Source of the DNA: Smittium mucronatum
Lineage: Eukaryota > Kickxellomycota > Harpellomycetes > Harpellales > Legeriomycetaceae
Reading direction: 5' to 3'
Length of the DNA: 23,708 nucleotides
Assembly: GCA_001953115.1 (NCBI GenBank)
Contig: LSSL01003582.1
Coordinates: 1 to 23,708, forward strand
The notes under the pieces are model-generated. The model did no database searches. It had not been told where the DNA came from and saw nothing but the letters and a program-made list of their open reading frames with translations. Position numbers and translations under genes: made by a program. Each line of letters starts with the position of its first letter. The stretch's first letter is position 1. Positions 1 through 12,180 of this stretch are shown one piece after another.

Positions 1-3000
1 AAAAAGTTATAAAAACTAATTTAAAAAAAAATGAAAAAAGCGAAAAAATTTCACCCAACTCCCCTCTTCCGCTCTAGCTGCACCATACCTCGAAGGTATT
101 GGTTCAAGGATCCAAATATTGAATTCTATTATTTATCTTCAATAAATTTATCTTACTAGAGTACTTTTTAAAATACATATTATGTTCTAAGTATATATTA
201 GCAACAAAAAAAAACGTAAGTCTCTTAAATATACCTACCAAATTTCAGGAGTGCTCTGTATTATTTTTAACAGAAATCTTTTATTTTAATCTGTAAATAT
301 AATATTTAATACCGAAAGTTTAATATTGATATCATGTTAGACCAAAAATATATAAAGAATATATGCCTATTATATATCCATAATTATTATATATCTTTTT
401 TTAAAAAAATTCAAACTTAATATTAATTAAATTAATGGTTATTGTGGTATAATTTTTCGTATAATGTTTAGAATTTAACTTATTATTTGTAAAAAAACGA
501 ATTAGTAAATAAAATTATAATTAATTATTTTTATTAAAAATTCTCCCGAAATTCTGGGTTTTCAACATGAGTAAAATATTTAATTTTCATATCAAATAAA
601 CCAAAAATCTCTATGAAAATAATAAAAAGTATGCTTCAACCCAAATAAAAATTTTGTGACCGGAATATCTTTTAAAATCATATCATTTAAATTTTATTTA
701 ATTCTTTGATTTTTAATTTCAAATTAAATTCCCGATTTAACTCCACAATTTAATTAATGTATATATATATATTAGACGGTTAAAAATTGGATTTTATACT
801 TTATTAAGGATTTTTTATTGAATAGTAAAACCTATTACTTGGAAGAATGGTTTTCTAAAAGAATAATTGGATTGGTTTTAAACGAATATTCTATCAATTT
901 TCTCTGATTGGATATAAAAAATAAATCATTTTTAGCATTTTGAAATCTATTTATTCCCAAAAAACAACTCATTAAATCTAAAAAATATCCCAAATAATCT
1001 GTTATTAAAAAATATTTCCAAAAATAATGTAAACCGACTTTTTTTCGCTATTTTAAAACATAACATATTTTTAAAAACATTAATTCGTTTAACTTTTTCT
1101 TAATTTTAATATATTAAAAATTTAGAAACTAAAATTCATTATTGATATTAATATGCATAATAGGACTTTGATTAATTTATTCGATGGAGGTGTAAATATA
1201 ATAGATTTCGTATTGTATCATATTAGCAACCAAAACTACTGGATTTTCTTGCAAACCAAGTGATCTATTTATGAAATGAAAAGTGTTTTTCCACAGCTTG
1301 TTATTTTTACAAAAAAAAAGAAAAAATTCTTTCAAAATAGATAAAAATTGAAAATTCCTATTGGGTCGTATATATAGAATTTTTTTTCATTTTTTATAAA
1401 TTAATAGTTTTGAAGATGTAAAATTTATGAAAATGCGTCTGAGTTTCTTTATGTAATTTATCACAATATAACCAGGAAATTTTTTCGCATAAAAAACAAG
1501 ATTTTTTAGAAAAATTAATTTTTGTAAGATATATATGTATATATATTATAAAACTAAAATAAAATAAAGCAGAAAATTGGTCGCCACAATAACAGAGAGT
1601 TTTGGGTTATTTTTTCTGCATATAAACCCCTATCGTATTTTAAAATTTTTTTGATGATATTCATCAAAAATTTTCATAACATATATTAATATATAATTTG
1701 ATCCAATGAATTTGAAGTTATCATAATAAAATTTCAAAAAAATCAAATTATTTAGGATAAAAAATTGTATTGGTTGGAGTTTCCGAAAATCAATGTGAAT
1801 TATTTTATGAGCTTCTTTGCTTAATTATGCATAAAAAAAATAAAAGGTGTATTTATATTCGAAAATATAGAAAATTTTGCATTTATACTGTGATAATAAA
1901 TCAAAATGAAATTTTTTTATTTATGCCCCAGTCCCAAAAATACCACTTCAATTAATAACTGCAAAATTTCAATAAATATCTCCAAAATTTGAATTCACAT
2001 TTGTAGGAATATAAATAATTTCTTAAATTATACTTTATTACAATTAAAAGAAAAAAAATATTCGATATTTTTTTATTAAATGATATTCTAATAAATGTTT
2101 ATTTACATACAAGTTGGATTGTTTTCAAAAAAATGGAAGTTTTTTCAGGAAAAAAATCAAGCTTTAAAGAAATAATAAAAAATATTACTGGGAGTACAAA
2201 AATATTTAATCAAGTAGGTATAACTTTTTAGAAAATTTTAAACTAAAAATAAAATAATTAAGTTAGATAAAGATAAAGATAAAGATATTTTATATATATA
2301 ATATAATAAATTTCGAAAAATATATAAGCATAAATATCCCTAAAAGTATAATTGTTGTAGATATAAATACAATAAAACAGAAATAGTTGGTTGTAACTAA
2401 AAGAATGCATCTATATTTTACAAAAAAAAATTTGAAAAATTTATCAAGTAAACTCCCTAATTCGGATATTTTCGTTTTGAAGGCTTCATTGAAATAAAAA
2501 TTGTATTAAATAAAATTTTTATTTTGGCCATAAAGCAGCTAATTATCGATTACAAAGATATAAAAAAACTTCATTATATTTTTTTGGAAGAGAGGAGATG
2601 TGCTCAAATTTTTCTTGAGTTAAAATTTCTAAATAGTCTGAATTTACCATAAACTTCAATAAAACATTTAAAAATATAGGAAATTCAAATGTCACCAAAA
2701 ATAACTCATCCATTATTAAGTATGGTTTGCTTGTGGTAATAATCACGATTTCATTCAAATTTATATTATTTTTTTAAATATTTTAAATGAATTTATATAA
2801 ATAAATGTTAGTGGTGATCTAATTTATTGAATATTTTATTATATTTACAATTAAAATCGAATAATCAGATAATTTTACTAGATTGGTCTATTAGGTAAAT
2901 AATCTCAGATTTTTTATACATAAAGGATATTATAAAACTTTTTTTTATTACAGCCATATTAATTTATCAACATAAATATTATCAATCCTTTATTATAGAG

Positions 3001-6000
3001 TTCACTAGAAACCCCAATAAAAATACATACAGTTGTTTGTTTAAAACGATTGAATTGAATTTATATATATATAAATCTATGGGTAAAAAAATACTACTAA
3101 ATTAACAATATAAATCCATTTTTTGTTTATTCATATATCTTTAAATTTAAACTCAACCATATTTTTTTTTTTTTTGATAAACAGCTCAAAAAAAACTTTT
3201 CATGCAAATTGAATTATAGAAAAATATTTTTTATGTGACAAATTATTGAAAATTTCTGATAATAAGAAAAATTCATAGTAATTGATTGCGGTTTTTTCTA
3301 AAAAATACTAATAATTTTTTTAGGAAATTATAATGTGATTTAGGATAATAATTTACATTTTTTGGGTCCAATAAAATATATTTCTGAGTATAAAAAGCGC
3401 AAAAATATTTTTTTATATAAAAAATAAATGTTAAAAACTTTTTATTTAATACTATCAATTTTTTAGCAATAAATTTATTTAATTTCGTTTTTAATGAGGT
3501 TTTCAGTTTATTTCATTTTTATGTCCTAACTATTCCCTTCCTGTATTTATATTTGAAATATTTTTTAAAGAATATAGATATAATTTATTAATTTATTCCC
3601 GTAAGGGGGTTTTTTTTTGAAATTTCATCAATTATATATTGTGATTTTATAAAAAATAAGCTTTCCATAAATAATAATAATAATTTCAAAGTTTACATAT
3701 TTTATTGGTTTTTTTACTTTATATAACATCAAGAGATATTCCATTTTTGTGAATGCTGTGTTTAGAACTTTATTTTAAACAACCTTCACAATGTATTGGG
3801 TACATTAAAATAACAATTTCCACAATAAAGATATTAAATATACATAAATATATTAGCATAAATGTAATTTTATTTTTGAAATAACAATTATTCTATTATT
3901 ATCATTACTATTTGAGAATACTATGTATAAAAAACTCCCATTCGGAAAATCCGAAATTTCTAAGAAATCCAGCTAATTATATCTGAATAATTAGGGAAAT
4001 ACACTATATTTTGAGAGAAGATATTTTTTTTTCGCCCATCATAATTATAATTTTTAATAAATTATATATCACCTAATAAAAAATAAACTTTAAGATTTCC
4101 ACATATTTATAATTTTTTTCGATATTTATTCAGATAATTATTCAATAAATAAAATAATTTTTAAATTAAAGTTATAGTTTTTAATTTTATTTCTAAAAAT
4201 AAAACTATAATACATTTTGGATTTGATTTAATCAAAAAAAAACTTTAAATAAGCCTAATGAACCAATAATTTTTCAAAATAGCGCTTTTATTTTATTTAA
4301 ATTCAAGTTAAAAAAGTGAAAATATATGTACTTTATAACGGAATCAATTTATATATTGCCATATTGAATTTGAAATAAATTTATCTGTGAGCTTTACCAT
4401 TAATTCATTTGGCTTGGTTTTTATATTAAGAAGGAATATAATTGCTGATTTATTAGATATTAATTTTATCATATACCGCCTTTTTAAATAATATTCTCAA
4501 ATTACTTGTAAATAATGACACAATAATCAACTAATTAATATTAATTATTATTATTTTTAGATTTTTTTTATGAATTATGAGTTTATTTGACTAAATAAAG
4601 ATATTCGATTGTTTATTTTTTTGAAAAATAAATTATTATAAATTATTTTAATTTATCTGTTAAATTTTAAATCATTTATTATTATTTTTTGAGAAGATAT
4701 CGGATAAAAAATTTTTTTATCAAAGATATAAAAAATTAATGGTATTTCAAAAAAATTATTTCAGATATAAAATTAGCATTATTTTTACCTTCAGTTTTAA
4801 TTTTTCTGGAATTAAATCCTATTATATTTATTTAATGGATTTATGTTGAAGGTTTTTAAAAACCCTCAAGAAAAAATTTATTACATATATATTATAATTC
4901 AGTAAATATTTTCATAGATACAAATTATTCAATGGATATATTTTTTAAATATTTTAATGTAAAAAATCGAGCCAAAATAAGATTATTAAAATATTAAAAA
5001 CATTATAACACTATAAAAAACCGATTAGATCCTAAAAGATTTGGCTTTTTTAAATACAGAGGAAGTTGTTATTTTAGCTATTATTATTTTTTTTATAATT
5101 AAAATATACATTTAAGATAATAAATAATTTTCTAACTCCAAATTAAAATGCGCTGACTGAAAGTTTGAAAATTTATATAATAGGGTTTGTAAAATATAAC
5201 CTTGGTTCAATATTTTTTAAAATGAGATTAAAAAGTAAAAAACAAAACAAAAAGAGAATCAGATTACATCCCAAAAATATATAAATAATTAAAAAAGCAG
5301 AGAAATACTTCAAAATACACCAAAAAAGTCATCACAATAATTACTTATAATCATTGATTATTTTAATTTTTGTTTCTGATAATAATATTAACATCTAAGA
5401 GGTATATTAGTTGAAGTGAATTTTTTTTTAAAAGATATTAAATGTTCTGGAATGTTCTAATCAAGAAATATAAAATTAGGATAATTTTTATCCAAATATT
5501 GCAAATATTTAACTTTTAACTTTTCTTTTTCTGAATTATAAAAAGCTAAAACGGCTTTATTTTAGGGTTACTTGTCGGATATATGAGTCTGAGAAGTATA
5601 ATTACAGATAGATAAAAAATTATCTTGCGATTAAGAATTTATTTTATTACGGGTAGCATTTTGAGAAAATATCACTAAATTTGAATGAAAGAAGCCATTA
5701 ATTTTGAGTTTAATATCCGAGGTTTATATCCAATCACCAAAATAGAGTAATTTATAAGAATATATCCCTTTTTTAAAAAAATAATTAGTTCATATCGGAA
5801 ATTTCTGTAATTTTTTACACAGTAACCTTTTTCAACATTTTTTAGACCCTGTAGCCATTTTTCTAATAAAAAAATTCACACTTCCCTAGCCGTTTAAAAT
5901 TTATATGATATTATTTAATAAAATTGATTTTTTTTGCATCTTTTCAAAGAGCACTGTCAATTTTAAAATTTATTGGCTCGAGAAGACTCCTTGAGTTTAC

Positions 6001-6898
6001 ACTTGTTATATAGATGTAATAACTTTCACTGAAAGGTTATTTTGAAAAAAAAAGGTTTTTTATAATAATTTTTATTATTATTTTCAAATGAATGTAATCA
6101 GAAGGCCCTTATTACACATAGAATAAAAGGTATAAATCCATTTTTTCTATCTTTGTGGAGCTATTTTATTTCTAAACATTTTTATGAAGGAAAGATAGAT
6201 GCTTGGCTAAATTCTATGCATATAAACCAGAAAATTTTATCAAATCAAAAATGTTCTAATATTTTTTAAAGACATTTAAAAATTTCAATCTGAAATAGCT
6301 AAATATTCTGAGTATATTTCATACATATACCTGTTATAAATGTTTTTTGCGAATAATATTTCAGTTAAACTTGGAGTTTTTAATACCAAATCTATCAAAC
6401 TAATTTCAGGTATCCATAATATTCAAAGTAACCTAAAAAATTAAATTATGTCCTTTCAAGAAGTGTAGTTTACAATTTTTTTCCCGGGGGAAGGGGGGTT
6501 AATATTTTGATAAAACTGAGGATATAAATTTATTAACAAAAATTTCTCACGAAAAACCAATTGGGAATAAGAAAAAGAGGGATATTTTCAATTAGAAAGC
6601 GGATTTTAAAATTTTAATCCTATAAATAAATAAGTAAATAATACAAATATTGAAAGTTTTCAATAGCTAAATCAAAATCGAAATATATTCTATACACAAA
6701 TTATTAGATTAAAATTAGAAAATTTATAATGAAATGAACGATAAGCTGATATACCATGTTCTTAAAAAAAGCATTTATTGTTATATTGATATATATATAT
6801 ATGCGTCATTACAATAACGGAAAAAAATCGGTCCGATGATCAATATAATCCAAAGATATAAGCCTTTTGCGGTGATTTTGTTGGCTTGTATTTGTTTT
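1..6898. other. AT-rich gene-free stretch
   Basis: I see no supportable gene on either strand. The sequence is dominated by A/T homopolymers, short (TA)n runs (for example around 759-772) and a small GATAAA microsatellite at 2266-2286. The few open frames are about 60-70 codons, rich in Phe, Ile, Lys and Asn, with no recognisable motif, as expected by chance in such composition. A slightly GC-richer patch at 46-115 and G-runs near 3606-3610 and 6485-6498 stand out but show no gene. This is most simply an old intergenic or repeat-derived region. Confidence 0.6.
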
Positions 6899-7451
6899 TT
6901 ATTTTTGTAAACCTATTGATTTTTCGAAAATTATTGGAGTCTTTTTAAATGTATATATTTTTAAATTGAGAGTGAAGAGCCGTAACATTGGTTTTATCCA
7001 TGATATATTTGGGAAACGATGAATTTCATTTTTAAAATAGTCGATTCCTTGAGTTTCAAGGTGGATTCCTCTGAATAAATGCACGTTTTTCGAGCTATTA
7101 TACACCAAAGGCAGTAATTACTCCATGAATTTTTAGTATAAAAGACTCCTAAAACACAATAATATGTCCATATAAATCTTGGTAATGTATTTCGAATTTA
7201 GATTTGGAGTTCAAGTGATTCGTTTAAATTTATTAAATTGAATAGATGTATATCCAGAGCCCTATTTCGTTTTTTACACTATTGAATAAAGTCAGTTTAA
7301 CAATTTTTTTTAAAATTGAGATTTGTCGGTATTGTTGAGCTTTTAGATCTCACAAGATGTTTTTAAGTATTTGAAACCCATTGAAATCAGCCGGATTGTT
7401 GATGACTAAAACTTGTGTTTCTAATACTAGCTACATATGCTGGTATTAAAA
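6899..7451 (-). pseudogene. Unassigned decayed coding-like remnant
   Basis: Read on the minus strand from 7451 towards 6899, the sequence has protein-like composition interrupted by stops. An early segment reads LVINNPADFNGFQ and a later one KFEIHYQDLYGHIIVF. After a frame change there is an open stretch of 69 codons (7108-6899) containing the words HLFRGIHLETQGIDYF and RFPNISWIKPMLRLF. Codons such as GGA ATC CAC CTT GAA ACT CAA are less AT-biased than the surroundings. I do not recognise a family. A fragment of a transposon protein is the likeliest origin, by inference from the context and the amount of decay. It could also be chance. Confidence 0.3.
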
Positions 7452-7974
7452 AAAAAACAAAAGCGCAAATATTTACCTAAAAATGCCACTGAACTGATAT
7501 GTTATGGATGATATTTGTAGTATATATATATATATATTATAGGTTTAAGTGTCAATAGTCTCTATGAAATTCCTACATTATTAAGTCCTTAATAAACCAG
7601 AGAGTAGTCTAGGTCCATACTTGTGATTAAATAGTTTAGTGTATCCTACGCGAGCACTGACCACTGGGGACGGTATTTCTTTGCAGGATACCGAATGATA
7701 CATTTGCTTGCCGCTTCGAGAACGAAATGAACCAATAGTGGGTATTTAGATCGGAGTTAAAGAAATAAACCAATAGTCTTGCAGTGGATGGCGCTTTTTG
7801 GTTTTTTTTGCTGAAGAAAGGAAAAATAATTATTTTTTGATCTTTGTTGCTAAGCCAATAATAACAACTAAATAATACCCTTTTGACCAAACGATATATT
7901 AAAGGTACATAATGAATCCGTTATTATCCTTAGCTTTTTAAATAATAATTTAATTTAAGAATAGGAAAGAAGCG
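7452..7974 (+). promoter_or_regulatory. RAD4 upstream region with two CCAAT boxes
   Basis: Upstream of the RAD4 start there are two copies of CCAATAGT, with CCAAT at 7732-7736 and 7770-7774, 38 bp apart. The first is followed directly by GGGTAT and the second lies just before GGCGCTTTTTGG at 7789-7800. CCAAT is the known site for the Hap2/3/5 (NF-Y) complex in fungi. The assignment to RAD4 rests on position only, about 200-240 bp before the ATG. A minus-strand open frame at 7636-7890 in the same place has no protein features and is not annotated. Confidence 0.4.
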
Positions 7975-10159
7975 ATGGAATCTGAAGCTGAAAGGTAAAA
8001 AAGGAGTTTCTTAATGTGTCTTTCACCTTGATGATTAAAATCTGTATCTTGGTTGAACTAAAAACTGCAAGTGATTTTGTTTTCGAGTATCAAGATGACG
8101 ATGATAGTGACGAAGATTTTGAGCTAGTGCCTGAACAAGTTAATTGGTTTTTTTAAAAGTTTTTTCTTTTCTTTTCTTTTTTTTTTAAATAAAATTTAGA
8201 ATATTAAACTATCGTAATTGAATAATTAGGAGCAGGCCGCAATCAAGAAGGAATACGATGAGGTATATATAAACCTCGAACCCTTTGGAGCTGGTGACAA
8301 CATAGAGATTTTCTTTGATTCAGAGGAGCATAGCAAGAAGAAGCACAAGAGAAAAGGAATAACAAAGCAAGACGTTTCAAACAGGAGGATTTTACATCAA
8401 GCTCATTTACTGACACTTTTAGGTCTATCAATGTATTATAACCGTGCATCGAAAATCAATTTCTTTCGAGCTTGGTCTATTAGTCTGATAAAGAGAAGCC
8501 TTTTAAACAAGCTTGAAAATGTCTCAAAGTCTTGGGAACTAGGAGCTAACGAGGTTCAATCAATCTCTTTACTTGAACTCATTCCAGGCCTAGTTGCTTG
8601 TATATCTCAATTCTTCTCGAAGCTTCCTAAATTTTCAGCTGTTAAAGATAAAGCTATTGCCGATAGCTCTACAAATAAGGGCACTGGCAATGACGATATT
8701 TGTGAGCTGATTACACAATTTGACTATAGGTATTTATATCTGAATTCAGATATCATCAAACCAGTAATATTAGCGAGTGTTCTCAGAGCATATGGCATCA
8801 AATGCAGGCTTTGCTTTGCCCTTAAACCCATTTCTCCAAGACCAAAAATCGAACAAACAGGAGAATATACGTTAAATAGACAAGGCAAAAACAAATCAAT
8901 TGTTTCATGGTGTGAAGTTGCTACAATTGAGTCACCCGCTTGGAATTACCTGGACTTTGAAACTGGAAGAATTTTAAAGGACGTAAATCTAAAGTATTTG
9001 TGTAACCCTAATGATCCATACATGTATATTATTGGAGTCGACAATAAAGGACATATCAGCGACATTACATTGAAATACTCAAGCAACATCAATATTTTGA
9101 AAAACAAAGAAAAGGACTGGTGGTATAAAGTCATTTCTCGTTTCGAAGATTTAAACTCTGGAGTTTTGGATAAAGTTGACGAGGGAATTATTAATGATCG
9201 GATACTAAATCAGCCCATTCCAAATAAAATTTCTGACTTTGTTAATCACGCCGAATTCGCTCTAAAAGATCATTTGAAGAACAACCAAATCATTGAAAAG
9301 GATGCCCAAGTGCTGGGATATTTCCGTGGAAAACCCATATACCCGAGAAAATCCATTTTAGAAGTACTAAACTACCCCTATTTCCATTATTCCCTTTTCT
9401 ATTTGTCGCAATATACTTTAATCCTATAACAGTTTGCTTTTTAACCCCTTCATTTGTAGTTGCATTCATCTGCTGTTTGGGAGAGGATGGGTCGGTCAAT
9501 AAAGGTAAAGCCATTAATTGCTATAAGTATATAGTATATTTTTACTTTAAAGTTAGCGATGGGGTCTGGTTGTATAATTTATATCATTTTTTCAATTCAT
9601 ATACTTTGGACTTTTATTTTATTTTATTTTTTTCAAAAAAAAGGAGAATCAGGTTCCAGCAAAGTTAGTCAAGGCAAGAGCTTCCACAATAAAAAGAAAA
9701 AGAGAGGTAGAAAAGAGCAAATCAGAGGGAGTGGTGCTAACAACACCACTTTATGGAATATGGCAAACACAAGAGTATGTTGCTGAGCCTATAGTAGACG
9801 GAGTAATTCCAAAATCAGAGTACAATAGAATAAACATATTCCACCAGAATATGGTTCCAGAAGGAGCTGTTCACATCCCAATAAATGGACTAGCGCCTCT
9901 TTGCAAGAAAAGGAAAATTGAATATGCAGAGGCAGTCACCAAGTTTGAGTATCGGAGAGGCACTGCTACTCCGATAGTCGAGGGAGTAGTAGTTCTAGCC
10001 AAGGATTCAGAGTCACTATTGGAATCATATTACCAAGAACAGGAAAATCTGGAGGAACAACGCGCAATGCAGAAACAAATTGCGGCCTACAAAAACTGGT
10101 GGCGGATTTTCCATAGCGTTGAAATCAAAGCCCGGCTGCTTTCTGAATATATGGAATGA
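7975..10159 (+). CDS. RAD4: Rad4/XPC DNA damage recognition protein
   Basis: Nucleotide excision repair factor that, in the known family, binds helix-distorting lesions with Rad23 in the nucleus and recruits TFIIH. I rebuilt five exons: 7975-7994, 8072-8138, 8230-9363, 9460-9504 and 9653-10159, giving about 590 residues, shorter than yeast Rad4 (about 754) or human XPC (940). The N-terminus is short and acidic (YQDDDDSDEDFE). ITKQDVSNRRILHQAH at about 80-95 opens the transglutaminase-like domain (to about 345), which keeps SWCEV near 256 and the WNYLD segment. BHD1 starts at QPIPNKISDF (about 357) and runs through GYFRGKPIYPR into exon 4 (LHSSAVWERMGRSIK). BHD2 begins at PLYGIWQTQEY (about 455) and BHD3 covers VEGVVVLA up to about 550. 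The tail is rich in Gln and Glu. All introns are GT-AG (77, 91, 96, 148 nt), but donors 2 (GTTAAT) and 3 (GTACTA) are atypical. The inner ATG at 8431 is rejected as the start because homology continues upstream of it. Confidence 0.9.
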
Positions 10160-11332
10160 TATCTCAACTTTATAAATTTTGGATCCTTCTACTTCCAATC
10201 ATTTTTTTAGAACAAAATTTAATGTTTTATTAATTATTTTACCCTTTTTATTCATAAAAAAGTTTCCAATATACAATGAACAAAGAGCTAATAACGCCAA
10301 CTGTTGTTGTTTTTATAGCCCGGAATGTAAACTAAGCATGTGGGCAAAGCTTTTTTTTTATCGTGACAGAACTAGATTTTATTGGGTATGTAGTGAGGGC
10401 AAAAGTAAGATGTTTACGTTTAGGTGCACATGTTTCACAACATGCAACGAGATTTTCTCCGCTTTAATCTCTATATTAAATGGGTATACTGAATTATGCG
10501 GTCTAAACCTTTCCCCTCATCCCGAAATGCAGCATATCCGCCGCCCCCTCACATTTAGTTTTTAATTATTGGTGGCAGCGTGTTTTATATAAAGAGAATT
10601 TGAAAAAAGGTGGAGGAGTATATATAAAAAAAGTGCATAGAATCGTTGGTAGAAGAGTCTAAAAAAAGTAGTTGGCGTTAATCTGTTTATTCCTTCAGAT
10701 TCCATTCTTTCCTTCTCCATCCTTTCTAGGCTATAAAGAAAAAAAAGACGATCTGGATTTCATTATTTTATATTGGTAAAATCTGAGATGGGATTGGGGG
10801 ATAGAGTTGTTTTTTTATAAAGAGAAAGATGATATAAAAAAGTGAAATAATAGTGGCGGGTGAGAATGGGAGGAGTGGCGAAATGGCCTGCACTCGCCAC
10901 CAGGGGGTTTTTTTATTTGAAAAGATATGCTTTACATCTAGAGATCGAGTAATGTAAGATTTAAAATGGATATGGTGAGGGAAAACCCCTTTATAAAGAA
11001 AAAGAATGCCGGATGTTAAAACAGCAAAAAAAAAAAAAAAAGAAGATATTTTCTTGTTCCAAAAAAGAATCCAAATTCGATTCATGTATAAAAACATTTT
11101 AATAGACTAGCATTGAAAAAGCAAACTCTAAATCCTCAACCCAACTTATCAACTCTTTTATTATTATTATTATTATTATTATTTAAAAAAAATAAAATAA
11201 ACAGTTTTCGCCGAAACTTTTATATTTTTTTACCACCAAAAGAAACACACAACCATATTACCTAATTCTCAAAAAAAGAAAAAAAAGAAACAATACTAGA
11301 AGAAAAAAAAATAAATCTAAATCCAAAAGAAA
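10160..11332. other. Intergenic region between RAD4 and the four-TM gene
   Basis: This holds the RAD4 3' side and the long upstream region of the 11333 gene. Visible elements are TATATAAA-like stretches (10585-10592 and 10619-10628), repeated TTTATAAAGAGA/TTTATAAAGAAA strings around 10815 and 10992, TTGGCGTTAATCT at 10672-10684, a poly-A run near 11023-11040 and a (TTA)8 microsatellite. Immediately before the ATG the leader is A-rich. An open frame of 128 codons at 10179-10565 (+) and one of 109 at 10768-11097 (-) have no recognisable domain and contain low-complexity Phe/Ile/Lys runs. I do not treat them as genes. Confidence 0.5.
11158..11181. repeat. (TTA)8 microsatellite
   Basis: Eight uninterrupted TTA units lie about 150 bp before the start codon of the four-TM gene. 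It is a simple repeat, likely length-variable. Any effect on promoter spacing is only a possibility. Confidence 0.9.
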
Positions 11333-11902
11333 ATGGAACGAAATTCAATATGCTACAAGATAAACGGGTTCATGTACAAAATGCGGTTCCTGATGTACGC
11401 CCTCATATCGGTATGTTCACTGGTAGGCTTTGCGTTCCTGGCCGCATCAGTCGACAAAATCGAGTTCCTGAAACGGCCCGGTTCGCGGGCCCCAGAAATC
11501 TACGCGATCGTGGTAGGTGTCGTAACGTTCGTCCTAACCCTGTTCATGGCCCTGATTCCGCCAATTATTCGGATGCGCGAGCGGCGCACCGCCATCGAGA
11601 ACAGTGGAACGAGAGACCCGCGCGTGTCCGTCCTGATCCTCCGCAAACTGAAACGGCCGTTTTTCCAGCTGACTCTCGCATTCGTTATGGCATCGCTGTG
11701 GATCGCAGCGGCGGTGGCTATCTCCACGCTCGTGAATATCTTCCACTACGAAATCCAGAATTGCCATAATTGCACGAACTTGATTGTTGGGCTCGTGTTC
11801 TGCTGGGTCGTGTTTTTGCTGTGGACGATCCTCGCCTTCACCTTTAATTACAGGTCAAAGATCGAAGGCGAAGATAACTATTACCGCAACATCTCTGGTT
11901 AG
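11333..11902 (+). CDS. Four-TM membrane protein, MARVEL-like
   Basis: A single exon of 189 residues. Four hydrophobic segments are visible at about 19-40, 56-78, 111-136 and 149-172, with short basic loops (RMRERR at 80-85, LRKLKRP at 103-109) and a soluble C-terminal tail ending EGEDNYYRNISG. The third segment carries a Trp (ASLWIAAAVAIS) and the loop after it has the pair CHNC at 144-147, a layout like fungal MARVEL-domain proteins, which associate with membrane compartments and vesicle traffic. The name rests on topology and general look, not on a diagnostic motif. The ATG at 11333 has a good context (AAAATGG); Met14 and Met17 are possible alternatives. Codons end in C or G far more than in the neighbouring genes, which leaves long shadow frames on both strands. 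It converges on TSR4. Confidence 0.75.
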   Translation: MERNSICYKINGFMYKMRFLMYALISVCSLVGFAFLAASVDKIEFLKRPGSRAPEIYAIVVGVVTFVLTLFMALIPPIIRMRERRTAIENSGTRDPRVSVLILRKLKRPFFQLTLAFVMASLWIAAAVAISTLVNIFHYEIQNCHNCTNLIVGLVFCWVVFLLWTILAFTFNYRSKIEGEDNYYRNISG

Positions 11903-12180
11903 CTCTCGTCATTCCCCACCACATTGCCCAATCTTTACCTCAACGAATATCCAACCACCATCCTTAACGCCAAATCCAAATCTTTAATATAGAGAATTTT
12001 CTTTTTATCTTTGAATGTATAGCGTAAGGCTACATATACACCCCATTCACCGCCACTCCAGACTTTATTTACTCGGGCTACTATATATTTTAATATGTAT
12101 CTAATGGAAAAAGTAATAATTTTTTTTTTTTTTTTTTGTAAAATAAAATCTCAATGAGCAACTTAATAAAATGATTTATT
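11903..12180. terminator. Shared 3' region of two convergent genes
   Basis: About 280 bp separates the stop of the four-TM gene from the stop of TSR4. It holds an 18-base T-run (about 12120-12137). Possible polyadenylation signals AATAAA lie on the plus strand at 12142-12147 and 12165-12170, and on the minus strand at 12175-12180, directly next to the TSR4 stop codon. The two transcripts probably end in or across this shared spacer. TTAACGCCAA at 11964-11973 is one copy of a recurring motif. Confidence 0.45.

Noticed and set aside
84..115. GGTTCAAGGATCC resembling a tRNA B box
   Set aside because: The match lacks the required C at the end of the box and no cloverleaf with an A box can be drawn around it.
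7636..7890. 84-codon minus-strand frame upstream of RAD4
   Set aside because: No protein features, and it covers the CCAAT-containing upstream region.
8431..9429. A 332-codon frame from the ATG at 8431 as a complete gene
   Set aside because: Rad4 homology continues upstream of this Met in the same frame and stops matching after residue Glu at 9361-9363, where an intron begins. It is the inside of a larger exon.
10179..10565. 128-codon plus-strand frame after RAD4
   Set aside because: No domain, odd Cys/Phe-rich composition and no splice-linked partner; likely a chance frame in the RAD4 3' region.
10768..11097. 109-codon minus-strand frame before the four-TM gene
   Set aside because: Phe-rich low-complexity product produced by poly-A runs on the other strand, with no recognisable motif.
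11350..11769. Long frames on both strands within the four-TM gene
   Set aside because: They are shadows caused by the GC-rich third codon positions of the true frame, whose product has four clear membrane segments.
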